A stretch of DNA of 64,000 nt from the NCBI GenBank assembly GCA_903959905.1, contig CAJBYO010000066.1, forward strand, positions 44,599-108,598. Reading direction: 5' to 3'. Below, one piece after another: positions 1 to 6,989 of this stretch (positions within the stretch are counted from its first letter, which is position 1; each line of letters begins with the position of its first letter). This DNA is from an uncultured Bacteroidales bacterium (lineage in GTDB: Bacteria; Bacteroidota; Bacteroidia; Bacteroidales; FEN-979). The translations under genes were made by a program, and so were the position numbers. The notes under the pieces are model-generated. The model searched no databases. It worked only from the letters and a program-made list of their open reading frames with translations, and was not told the DNA's origin.

Positions 1-66
1 ACAGCCGTCGCCGGGTACGGCGTATTCATCTGCGTAAACGGCGGCGTAATAAAAAGTATCGACTGA
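1..66 (+). CDS. C-terminal end of an unidentified gene (partial)
   Basis: Reading the first base as codon position 1 gives 21 codons followed by TGA, ending in a hydrophobic/glycine-rich tail (..GYGVFICVNGGVIKSID). The composition resembles the end of a real protein, but the fragment is too short to identify and the frame cannot be proven because the gene starts outside the window. Confidence 0.35.
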   Translation, partial: TAVAGYGVFICVNGGVIKSID

Positions 67-101
67 CTCACAGGCTCTTCATGTTATCCAGGTTACCAAT
101 T

Positions 102-129
102 CCTCTGCGCCTCCGCGCCTCTGCGGTTT
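102..129. repeat. Short tandem G+C-rich 8-bp repeat
   Basis: Three consecutive 8-bp units (CCTCTGCG, CCTCCGCG, CCTCTGCG) followed by GTTT. Similar strings are scattered between genes in many environmental bacterial genomes. No coding potential is seen. Its role is unknown. Confidence 0.5.
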
Positions 130-232
130 AAAAACCCCACGTTATCTCATCACCCCGACCCTTCTCTATCGCCCGTAAAGGTAACCAACTTCCCACTTTT
201 TTCCCTTCCGCACAATTTTTTTTCCAATCTCC

Positions 233-262
233 TTGGAAAGTAAAAGACTTTTTGTATTTTTG
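233..262 (+). promoter_or_regulatory. Bacteroidota-type promoter of the tRNA-Asn gene
   Basis: TTG at 233-235 and TATTTTTG at 255-262 are separated by 19 bases. This fits the Bacteroidota sigma-ABfr consensus (TTTG, about 19 bases, TAnnTTTG). The tRNA begins 11 bases further on. Confidence 0.6.
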
Positions 263-272
263 CACCCCGAAT

Positions 273-346
273 TCCTCCTTAGCTCAGTTGGTTAGAGCAT
301 CTGACTGTTAATCAGAGGGTCGCTAGTTCAAGTCTAGCAGGGGGAG
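273..346 (+). tRNA. tRNA-Asn (anticodon GTT)
   Basis: A full cloverleaf can be drawn. The 7-bp acceptor stem pairs 273-279 with 339-345, with one T-G pair. A D-arm follows with the AGCTCAGTTGG signature. The anticodon stem TCTGA/TCAGA closes a loop CTGTTAA whose anticodon is GTT. The T-arm is GCTAG/CTAGC around TTCAAGT. The discriminator base is G346. CCA is not encoded. Confidence 0.97.
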
Positions 347-452
347 CAGGACAGACAAGGGTTTCAGAAGGCAACGACTGAGACCCTTTTCCTTTTATAC
401 ATACATTTAAACATACAAACACGCCGGAACAAATTGACCACCATCATTTATC

Positions 453-779
453 TCAAGCGAGTTTTACTGTCTGATTGAGCAATTCAACATTAAAGTTAAC
501 CTTAGCATTCAATGCCTTAAACACTTTCATAATTGTTTCAAATCGGGCATCGGTCAGGCTGTTTTCTAACTTAGAGATTTGAGCTTTCTTAACACCAACC
601 AACTGCCCCAGTTCTTCCTGAGTTAAATGGCGTTCCTTTCTGGCTTGTTTGATGGCTTCACCAAGCAAGTCAATCCGTAATTCGCTTTCAAATGCCTCAC
701 GTTTTTGTGTTCCCGGTTTACCGATATGCTTGTCGACCATTTCATCTAAACTGTATGTTTTCATAGCTTCCTTTTTCAT
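453..779 (-). CDS. higA: HigA-like XRE-family antitoxin
   Basis: This 108-residue protein has an acidic N-terminal part and a helix-turn-helix of the Cro/C1 type at roughly residues 40-95 (RHLTQEELGQLVGVKKAQIS, then SKLENS). It lies 5 bases downstream of the toxin gene on the same strand, the toxin-first order typical of higBA modules. The family neutralises the toxin by direct binding and represses the operon promoter. Start choice is uncertain: ATG at 779 or an in-frame ATG at 764. Assignment to HigA rather than another XRE antitoxin follows from the partner's family. Confidence 0.85.
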   Translation of the reverse strand: MKKEAMKTYSLDEMVDKHIGKPGTQKREAFESELRIDLLGEAIKQARKERHLTQEELGQLVGVKKAQISKLENSLTDARFETIMKVFKALNAKVNFNVELLNQTVKLA

Positions 780-784
780 AAAAA

Positions 785-1123
785 TTAGCTTTTTTGTTCA
801 AAATACAACCTTCTCAATCTCTCGGCTTTTTCCAAGTCGGCGACGGGAGTTTTGTCTGTTTTCTTAATTAGTCCATGTGTCGAAATTACGACTGTTTCGG
901 CTTTTCCGGTCTTATCCCAAAAAGCAAAAAGCCGATAATGAGTCTTATTGTACAAAGTTCTGAACTCCCAAATTTCATTATTCAATTTTTTGAATAACTC
1001 TTTATCATTGGTCACCTGAGCTTTTTTAATGTTAAAGTAAATCTTGTATCTCACCTTTTCTTCAATGCTTTCTAAAAATTGAGCTGCTTCTTCTAAAAAC
1101 TGAACTTGAAATTTTACAACCAT
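785..1123 (-). CDS. higB: HigB/RelE-superfamily toxin (Gp49-like)
   Basis: The 112-residue product matches the phage-derived Gp49/HigB-like family: compact size, the central run EIWEFRTLYNKTHYRLFAFW and the C-terminal HGLIKKTDKTP, where basic residues serve mRNA cleavage in characterised HigB enzymes. The ORF can be extended to 1141, but the promoter's -7 box covers 1139-1146, which puts that ATG upstream of transcription start, so ATG at 1123 is preferred. Its predicted role is ribosome-dependent mRNA cleavage when the antitoxin is lost. Activity is inferred from family only. Confidence 0.85.
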   Translation of the reverse strand: MVVKFQVQFLEEAAQFLESIEEKVRYKIYFNIKKAQVTNDKELFKKLNNEIWEFRTLYNKTHYRLFAFWDKTGKAETVVISTHGLIKKTDKTPVADLEKAERLRRLYFEQKS

Positions 1124-1138
1124 ATTGTAAAGTTTACG

Positions 1139-1170
1139 CAAAGATAATAGTTTCTTTATTGGGAAACAAA
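1139..1170 (-). promoter_or_regulatory. Promoter of the toxin-antitoxin operon
   Basis: On the minus strand TTTG (1170-1167) is followed after 20 bases by TATCTTTG (1146-1139), a good match to the Bacteroidota promoter consensus. It fixes the toxin start at 1123. Confidence 0.6.
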
Positions 1171-1320
1171 TAATGTTTCGGTCCGATTTTTAAACATTGC
1201 TATAACGGGAAACATCGGAGGGGACATCCCTGCCGCTGGGATAGTGAACATTTACCGGCTGACTATAACCTTTACAAATACAAACCGAATCTTTTGCCCC
1301 CCTTACGCCGGGTTTAGTGT
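1171..1320. other. Intergenic spacer without recognised feature
   Basis: This stretch lies between the toxin promoter and the first 125-bp repeat. I see no gene, RNA or palindrome of note here. Confidence 0.5.
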
Positions 1321-1445
1321 GGAAAAACCGGCGCTCCTGACCTCCCTCTGCCGATTTTGGCTGACCACCTTAACTTTTTAATCTCCAATACTTAGGGCTG
1401 GTCAATATCTTTCGGCGAAGACTGGTCAATGCAGGCGTTTCTTCC
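1321..1445 (+). repeat. 125-bp palindromic repeat, copy 1 (subfamily A)
   Basis: It begins GGAAAAACCGG and ends GCGTTTCTTCC. The internal arms GCCGATTTTGGCTGACCA and the reverse complement of GGTCAATATCTTTCGGCG form an imperfect inverted repeat. It belongs to the dispersed family that recurs at 3282, 4325, 5669, 9664, 14233, 16754, 18186 and 29531. Confidence 0.9.
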
Positions 1446-1478
1446 ACCAGTGATACGAAAACGCTCACCCTGTCCATC

Positions 1479-1509
1479 TTGATTTTTCCTTTCAGATTTC
1501 GTATCTTAG
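1479..1509 (+). promoter_or_regulatory. Possible promoter for the 1528 gene
   Basis: TTG (1479-1481), 20 bases, TATCTTAG (1502-1509). The -7 box has one mismatch to TAnnTTTG. The start codon follows 18 bases downstream. Confidence 0.4.
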
Positions 1510-1527
1510 TGTCAAAATTCAGATGAC

Positions 1528-2418
1528 ATGAAAGCAAGCAATCCAGATTATAGTTATTTCGGGCCTTTCCGTTTGCCGGTTCCCTGCTGTTTTCTCCTGA
1601 TGTTTCTTACAATATGTTCAGGTTATCCCGGCCTCTCTCAGGTGAGTATCACAACCGACGGATCAGCGCCCGATGCCAGCGCCATGCTGGAAATCAATTC
1701 CACCTCCAAAGGTTTGTTGATACCGCGGATGACCGAGGCACAGCGAACCTCCATAGGATCGCCCGCTGCCGGGCTGATGGTTTTTCAGAACAACAACACC
1801 GCCGGCCACTACCTCTATTCCGGTTCGGCATGGAAAAGGATCGGGACTGTAACCACGTCTTCGCTTATTGACGGCAGCATCCTTTTTTCCCAGGGCAATG
1901 ACATTTCCGCCAATGCCGGGCAACTCTTCTGGAATAACTCCACCCTCCGGATGGGGATCGGAACCAATGCCCCGGAACAAAAACTGAGTGTCAACGGCAC
2001 GATTGAATCGACTTCCGGGGGATTCAAATTCCCCGACCTTTCAATTCAGACAAAGGCAGCAAAAGGTTGCCTGATCACCTTCGCCGGGGATAATAATGGT
2101 GCAGGCTATTATTTGAGACCTTTTGGTGAAGTTAGCGAAGTCGATATCAGCTTGAGCGGGATACGCACCGTCTTTCCTGTTCCTGTGGCAGGAAGGATTG
2201 TTACCATATCCTGGCGCTCCGAATCGGCCACCGGTTCATCTATATACAGGATCTATCATGGCAGTGGCAGCACCTATACCGATATCGCCCTTACCGGCCC
2301 GAACGGTACGCTTTACGGATTGAATATGAACCTGAACGCTGGCGATTTTGTTGAAGTCAGGCATTTCTCCGGAACCCTGGCTAACAGAATTATATTCATC
2401 CTGTATCTCAATGAATAG
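1528..2418 (+). CDS. Secreted surface protein of the 'MLEI..KGLLIPRMT' family, paralogue 1
   Basis: The 296-residue protein has a late hydrophobic signal segment (about residues 17-37) and then the module typical of Bacteroidota exported adhesin/tail-fibre-like proteins: DGSAPDASAMLEINSTSKGL, followed by PRMTEAQR. A middle section ends in GTNAPEQKLSVNG, a motif that often precedes trimeric stalk or chaperone domains. The C-terminal 130 residues form a compact, probably beta-rich domain (LRPFGEV, IRTVFPVP, ISWRSE, IIFILYLNE) that I do not recognise. It is a tandem paralogue of the next gene, whose start overlaps this stop. Function unknown; cell-surface location is inferred. Confidence 0.75.
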   Translation: MKASNPDYSYFGPFRLPVPCCFLLMFLTICSGYPGLSQVSITTDGSAPDASAMLEINSTSKGLLIPRMTEAQRTSIGSPAAGLMVFQNNNTAGHYLYSGSAWKRIGTVTTSSLIDGSILFSQGNDISANAGQLFWNNSTLRMGIGTNAPEQKLSVNGTIESTSGGFKFPDLSIQTKAAKGCLITFAGDNNGAGYYLRPFGEVSEVDISLSGIRTVFPVPVAGRIVTISWRSESATGSSIYRIYHGSGSTYTDIALTGPNGTLYGLNMNLNAGDFVEVRHFSGTLANRIIFILYLNE

Positions 2419-2422
2419 AGCT

Positions 2423-3250
2423 ATGAAAACAACGGTAATCCTCTGTATCTGCTCCGTGCTTGTCATGACAGTACAGGCCCAGGTAATCATATGTGCCGAC
2501 GGTTCCCAGCCAGACCCCGGCGCAATGCTCGACATAAACTCCACTACACGCGGATTACTGAGCCCAAGGCTTACCGAAGACCAGCGGCTAAACCTTGTGC
2601 TTCCGCCTGACGGTCTTTGGGTTTACCAGTCAAACAATATTTCCGGAAATTATTTTCCGATGGGCGCCAGCTGGAAGCGGCAGATAACCTTTTCAACGTC
2701 TGCTGTCACCCAGGGAGGCATGTTTTTTGCCACTGGAAATGAGATATGTGCCAACCCCGGGCAGCTTTTCTGGGATATTACCAACAGCCGCTTCGGGATC
2801 GGGACCTCAGCGCCAGGTCAGAAGTTGTCGGTCAACGGTATGATTGAATCGAAGACAGGAGGATTGAAATTCCCCAATGGTTCGGTTCAGACCAAGTCTT
2901 CCAAAGGATGCCTGATCACGTTTGCAGCGAATAATGATCATGCCTCAGATTACCTGCGTCCATTCGGGGATGTTGACAAGGAAGATATTCTGAACACTGG
3001 CATCCGCACAGTTTATCCCGTTCCGCTGTCGGGGAAGATCGTTGCTGTTGCCTGGCGATCTGAAACCCCCAGCACCGCCACTTATACTGTTCACTTCGGC
3101 AACACCTATTCTTCCTTCATGCTCACAGGACAGAACGGTATTATTACCGGGCTGAATTACAACATCAACGCCGGAGAAAACCTGGAGGTATACCATGCTT
3201 CCGGCACCCTGCCCAACCGTATTATCCTTACATTTTATTTGAACGAATAG
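2423..3250 (+). CDS. Secreted surface protein, tandem paralogue 2
   Basis: This 275-residue protein opens with a clear signal peptide (MKTTVILCICSVLVMTVQAQ). The start at 2423 is chosen for that reason and lies 4 bases after the previous stop; ATG at 2411 is possible. It repeats the architecture of its neighbour: DGSQPDPGAMLDINST and PRLTEDQR, then GTSAPGQKLSVNGMIES, then the same C-terminal domain (KGCLITFAANND, LRPFGDVD, GIRTVYPVP, AWRSE, NRIILTFYLNE). Colinearity along the whole length shows a tandem duplication that has diverged. Co-transcription with the 1528 gene is likely. Function unknown. Confidence 0.75.
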   Translation: MKTTVILCICSVLVMTVQAQVIICADGSQPDPGAMLDINSTTRGLLSPRLTEDQRLNLVLPPDGLWVYQSNNISGNYFPMGASWKRQITFSTSAVTQGGMFFATGNEICANPGQLFWDITNSRFGIGTSAPGQKLSVNGMIESKTGGLKFPNGSVQTKSSKGCLITFAANNDHASDYLRPFGDVDKEDILNTGIRTVYPVPLSGKIVAVAWRSETPSTATYTVHFGNTYSSFMLTGQNGIITGLNYNINAGENLEVYHASGTLPNRIILTFYLNE

Positions 3251-3281
3251 GCAACATTTGGATACGCAGATGCTCTTGAAT

Positions 3282-3405
3282 GGAAAAACCGGAGTTCCCG
3301 GCAACCCTCCGCCGATTTTGGCTGACCATCTCAACTTGTTAATAACCAAACCTTATGGCTGGTCAATCTATTTCGGCGAAGACTGGTCAAAGCAAGCGTT
3401 TTTTC
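3282..3405 (+). repeat. Palindromic repeat, copy 2 (subfamily A)
   Basis: It starts GGAAAAACCGGAG and carries CCGCCGATTTTGGCTGACCA and TATGGCTGGTCAA, then TTTCGGCGAAGACTGGTCAA. The right end reads GCGTTTTTTC followed by AA, so the last bases of the terminus differ from other copies. It lies 3' of the 2423 gene and facing the end of the 3544 gene. Confidence 0.9.
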
Positions 3406-3543
3406 AAGGTGCGTTGCATAAGTAACTGACCGTTAGGTTTCACCAAGGAAAAGATTGCCGAGGACGGGAGTGTTGACAGTTCAATTGTGAAGTGTCGCCG
3501 AAGTAGAAGATTTTCTCCGGAAATTTCCTAAGTAACCGGGTCC

Positions 3544-4158
3544 CTATTTTTTTGTCAGCCGGATCATGGATCCTGCATCGGGCGGATAATCTGCACGTGA
3601 GATGGCGCCATTATTGTCTATCTCGATATCGCCAAAAAGATCGATATAACCGGGAGCAACCCCGGTGCCGCTTGCAGATGGCCCCCAGTCGAGGTCAATG
3701 GTGTGCATCACATTCAGTTGGACGGTATCAGCAACACGGATGGAAACATTGTCTACTGACTGACCTATTGCACAATAAGAAAGGCACTCAAAGAGAATAG
3801 TATTGTGAAGCGGGAAATGGGTCGGGTCAAAGCCCATCACCCATGGAGTATTGTCCGGATCCCAGGTGACTGTGCCGGTGTAAGCCCAGGTTTTGCGAAT
3901 ATTTCCGGCAATGGTATCATGTTGCTTAAGCTGCACAGACAGGAATGCGATCCTGATTTTTGTTCCGGCAAAGGGCTGAATCGACGAAGGGGTCGTCCCC
4001 TCCCAGGTGCCAAGGAGCCAGCTTTCATTCCAGCAGGCACAGTTGCCGCTGTTGTTGTTGTCGTCCGTGCTTTTTTTCTTGCAGCCAGATGAAATGAGAT
4101 GAATAACACAGAAAGCCATCAACAGGACAGCCCCTGAATAGCGAAAAAATGTTTTCAT
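3544..4158 (-). CDS. Hypothetical lipoprotein
   Basis: This 204-residue product has a type II signal peptide ending LISSGC (lipidated Cys at about residue 26) followed by a short Lys/Asp/Asn-rich linker. The mature part contains CACWNESWLLGTWEGTTPSS and a beta-rich pattern reminiscent of lipocalin-like lipoproteins that start with a 'LxGxWxG' motif. That resemblance is weak. It lies alone between two copies of the dispersed repeat, convergent with the 2423 gene and divergent from the 4634 gene. Function unknown. Confidence 0.7.
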   Translation of the reverse strand: MKTFFRYSGAVLLMAFCVIHLISSGCKKKSTDDNNNSGNCACWNESWLLGTWEGTTPSSIQPFAGTKIRIAFLSVQLKQHDTIAGNIRKTWAYTGTVTWDPDNTPWVMGFDPTHFPLHNTILFECLSYCAIGQSVDNVSIRVADTVQLNVMHTIDLDWGPSASGTGVAPGYIDLFGDIEIDNNGAISRADYPPDAGSMIRLTKK

Positions 4159-4324
4159 GGTGGTCGGTTTTAATGAAAGGTTCTTAGCTGAAAATTATAG
4201 TAAATATATGAATTAACCTATACAAATCCAAACATTTCCATGGTTATTTTAGTTTCTGAAACAACAAGGATCCCAACGGATGAGAATTTTTTCGTTTCAG
4301 TCATTCCTCTGGTGTGTCTTAACT

Positions 4325-4449
4325 GGAGAAGCCGGAGTTTTTGACCACACGCCGCCGATTTTGACTGCCCACCTCAACTTATTAATATCCAATACTTAGG
4401 GCTGGTCAATTTTTTTCGGCGAAGATTGGTCAATGCCAGCGTTTCTTCC
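4325..4449 (+). repeat. Palindromic repeat, copy 3 (subfamily A)
   Basis: It starts GGAGAAGCCGGAG and ends GCGTTTCTTCC. Its inner arms are CGCCGATTTTGACTGCCCACC and GGCTGGTCAATTTTTTTCGG. It lies between divergent genes. Confidence 0.88.
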
Positions 4450-4571
4450 AGTAAAAGCCCCGCCCTTCAAATAGCTGCAAAACGTTTGCGGCAATGCAAC
4501 GAAACCGAACCGCAAACAATCACCCTCTAGTATCCTTTGTCAACCAAAGATCTTGTAATTGGTTTTAAAAT

Positions 4572-4605
4572 TTTGTCATGTACTTAACCTGTTTTTATAT
4601 ATTTG
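4572..4605 (+). promoter_or_regulatory. Possible promoter for the IPTL-CTERM gene
   Basis: TTTG (4572-4575) and TATATTTG (4598-4605) with a 22-base spacer, slightly longer than usual. The ATG at 4634 is 29 bases downstream. Confidence 0.45.
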
Positions 4606-4633
4606 TAAATGATAACCCTTAAAACCCAAAACC

Positions 4634-5581
4634 ATGGTGACATCTACTCGTTTTTCCGGTATAAATTACCGCTTTGTGCTTTTTTGCCTCCTGGCATTCG
4701 TATCTGTCCAGTTATTCAACGCGCCACAGGCTGCCGCAGAGATCTGGGAACCTGAAGGGTTAAACATGCCCGGCGGCTGGAACGGTTGGACCAACCCTCC
4801 GGCCAACAACCTTGCCCTGGCCAGCTACACGCAGTTGCCCGGTGGACGTGTAACGAAAATTCCAACCGGCATCCCCCGTTGGCAAACTTTCTTCAGTGTG
4901 GCTGCCTCAGGTGGCGATATTTTTGGAGGCACCTATGAATGGCTCTTTACCAGCGGTCCTTCCGGCAGCCCCTGGAATAACAAATGGTCGAATACCAACG
5001 CAACCATCAATACGCTGCAAACCTATACCAAAGAGGGTGCAGCAAATAACACGATCACTGTGACCAATGGCAAATGGTACACCATGAACTTTGAAGATGC
5101 AGGTTACGGCAATACCCGGGCGATTTTCATGGAGACCAGTGCAGAACCGGTAAGCATTGCGACGGTCTCAGTGCCAGCCACCGTCAACGCGGGTGTGCCT
5201 GCCACCGTCACCATCACCACACCGTCGGCTCCTTCGGCCGGAGAATTATTCTACCTGCGGTATACTTCAGATGCCTGGGCTACCTCCGTCACACTTCCCG
5301 TCACAATGACAGTAACCTCCGGAACTGCCACAATCCCGGGAATGCCCACAGGCACCACCGTTTCCTATTATGCATTCTCCTCTGCCGTGCCGGCAATCAC
5401 CGACAATTTCGACCTTTACACGATTAAATGGAACACAAACGGAGGCGCCAACTACACCTACACGGTATCCATCCCAACCGCTGCCATTCCCACACTTTCT
5501 GAATGGGCTTTGATCTTGCTGGGTGTATTCCTTTTAGGTATCGGCGTATTCTATATCGTGCAACGGAGAGTGGTTTGCTAA
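4634..5581 (+). CDS. Secreted protein with IPTL-CTERM sorting signal
   Basis: This 315-residue protein has a signal peptide ending near residue 36 (PQAAAEIW) and a Trp/Asn/Gly-rich first domain (residues about 37-170) that looks like a beta-sandwich. A Thr/Ser/Ala/Val-rich region (about 175-280) follows. The end carries IPTLSEWALILLGVFLLGIG plus a basic tail (QRRVVC). That tripartite end (IPTLSEW motif, one transmembrane helix, Arg cluster) is the IPTL-CTERM signal, a PEP-CTERM-like sorting tag thought to be processed at the membrane. No sorting enzyme is encoded nearby. The first domain could bind a glycan, but I do not recognise it. Confidence 0.8.
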   Translation: MVTSTRFSGINYRFVLFCLLAFVSVQLFNAPQAAAEIWEPEGLNMPGGWNGWTNPPANNLALASYTQLPGGRVTKIPTGIPRWQTFFSVAASGGDIFGGTYEWLFTSGPSGSPWNNKWSNTNATINTLQTYTKEGAANNTITVTNGKWYTMNFEDAGYGNTRAIFMETSAEPVSIATVSVPATVNAGVPATVTITTPSAPSAGELFYLRYTSDAWATSVTLPVTMTVTSGTATIPGMPTGTTVSYYAFSSAVPAITDNFDLYTIKWNTNGGANYTYTVSIPTAAIPTLSEWALILLGVFLLGIGVFYIVQRRVVC

Positions 5582-5610
5582 GAACTGTTTCTGTTTCGCA
5601 TGTAGGTCTG

Positions 5611-5668
5611 GGCAAAACGGATCATCTGACTACCTTCCGCCGGTTTTGGTTGACCACTTTACCTTATT
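5611..5668 (+). repeat. Truncated left half of the palindromic repeat (subfamily B)
   Basis: GGCAAAACGGATCATCTGAC, a subfamily B left end, runs through CCGCCGGTTTTGGTTGACCA and stops at ACCTTATT exactly where a complete subfamily A copy begins. Its right half is missing, so it looks like a nested insertion or a recombination joint. Confidence 0.8.
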
Positions 5669-5792
5669 GGAAAAACCGGAGCTCCTGTCCACCCTCTGCC
5701 GATTTTGGCTGACCGCCTCAACTTGTTAATATCCAATACTTAAGGCTTGTCCGTTTATTTCGGCGAGGACTGGTCAACGTGAGCGTTTTTCC
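5669..5792 (+). repeat. Palindromic repeat, copy 4 (subfamily A)
   Basis: It begins GGAAAAACCGGAGCTCCTG, contains CTGCCGATTTTGGCTGACCG and CAATACTTAAGGCTTGTCC, and ends GAGCGTTTTTCC. It directly abuts the half copy at 5611-5668 and lies between convergent genes. Confidence 0.9.
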
Positions 5793-5810
5793 CAATACCG
5801 GGCTCCGGTT

Positions 5811-6971
5811 TTATTTAACACAGCGTAAGGAGAAGCCGTTCGATTTAGGGAGGGAGTTGTCAATAATCATATACGATTGATCGAAATTCAGGAACCAGGT
5901 CACGTCCGTGGATGCTGTTTCCTGCGTACTACTATAAAAATAGCCCTCGCTGCCCCGTGAAGAAAGCATACCGCTGGCGAAGGCCAGAGCCCCGGCAGCA
6001 TGCATTTTTAAACCAGAGTTCCACGGGCCGTTCCAATCTGTCCAACCACCACTAGTCTTAACATTGGTCCATTCTGTAATAGTAGGAAGACGCCAGCCAT
6101 TACCAAGTTCAATGACACAAGGATCATTGGCGGCTACCCAATCAGAATATTCAGCTATATTGCTATTCCATGTGGTGTTGGGTGCTCGCGTTGTTCCATC
6201 ATGTTTGTATCCTTGTTTGCGGTTGAACTGCCAGTACCAGCCTGCAGATGCTTCAGTAGAATCGTCAACAGCAGTGGCCTGATGATCGGCGCCAAGGTTC
6301 GATGTGATCCAGAACAAATTGTTAACTCCGGGAATATTTGTAACGACGCCATAAGTAACCGTTTTGTTAACAGGTGCTACAGCTCCGGCAATATGGTTAA
6401 TCGTGACGGAGTTCGGCGTGGTTTGAATTAATGTTGCCGGGAGGGAATGCCCGCATGCATTGTATGACCAAACAAATCGTGCATAGGTTGTATTGAGATT
6501 AAGGTTATCTTCTGTCGTTGTCAGACTGCTCCCCATATCAATGGCGGTGGCCCGGTCATTTGTAGTGTTCCACTTATAACCCAATGCAATCGGAACGTTG
6601 TTCCAGGTCCAGATGATTTGGGTAAACTCGGGTATATGAATACCTGGTGTAGTTGAATCAGGCACTTCACAATGGAGATTGATTGACTTCCAAAGTCCCC
6701 CCTGCAATATGGACACCACGCCCGTTCCATCCGGATTGCAATTTGTACAATACACCATTAATCCCTCGGCCGGGTTAAGAATGGCGTTTCGCTGTTCAAA
6801 GGTCAAGCGGGGTAATAGAACACCTTTGTTGTTAAATTTCACATCCAGACCTGCCGATGGGTCAGCAGTGCTGTTATCTGTGTTAACACCAATTTGGGCA
6901 GAAGTTTGCAGGGTCATGAAAATTAAAATTCCGATCAGGCAGGAACGTATACTTATTCTTTTCATCATCAT
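5811..6971 (-). CDS. Secreted FISUMP-like surface protein, cluster member 1
   Basis: This 386-residue protein starts with a signal peptide (about residues 1-25, cleavage after SAQ). It then has the family module DPSAGLDVKFNNKGVLLPRL, then EQRNAI, ending NPAEGLMVYCTNC. A fibronectin-III-like unit follows at about residues 106-185 (TQIIWTWNNVPIALGYKW, then YARFVWSYNACG). The C-terminal domain (about 190-386) has the FISUMP-like pattern WYWQFNRKQGYKHDGTTR, ELGNGWRLPTITEWTNV, SSRGSEGYFYSSTQ and FSLRCVK at the end. FISUMP domains occur in secreted paralogous families of Fibrobacter and Bacteroidota; their activity is unknown. It is 18 bases downstream of the 6990 gene and very similar to it. Confidence 0.8.
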   Translation of the reverse strand: MMMKRISIRSCLIGILIFMTLQTSAQIGVNTDNSTADPSAGLDVKFNNKGVLLPRLTFEQRNAILNPAEGLMVYCTNCNPDGTGVVSILQGGLWKSINLHCEVPDSTTPGIHIPEFTQIIWTWNNVPIALGYKWNTTNDRATAIDMGSSLTTTEDNLNLNTTYARFVWSYNACGHSLPATLIQTTPNSVTINHIAGAVAPVNKTVTYGVVTNIPGVNNLFWITSNLGADHQATAVDDSTEASAGWYWQFNRKQGYKHDGTTRAPNTTWNSNIAEYSDWVAANDPCVIELGNGWRLPTITEWTNVKTSGGWTDWNGPWNSGLKMHAAGALAFASGMLSSRGSEGYFYSSTQETASTDVTWFLNFDQSYMIIDNSLPKSNGFSLRCVK

Positions 6972-6989
6972 AATGGTTTATCCATTGAA

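Noticed and set aside
2236..2544. Minus-strand open frame across the junction of the tandem pair
   Set aside because: It overlaps two plus-strand genes with clear protein features and shows no leader or domain.
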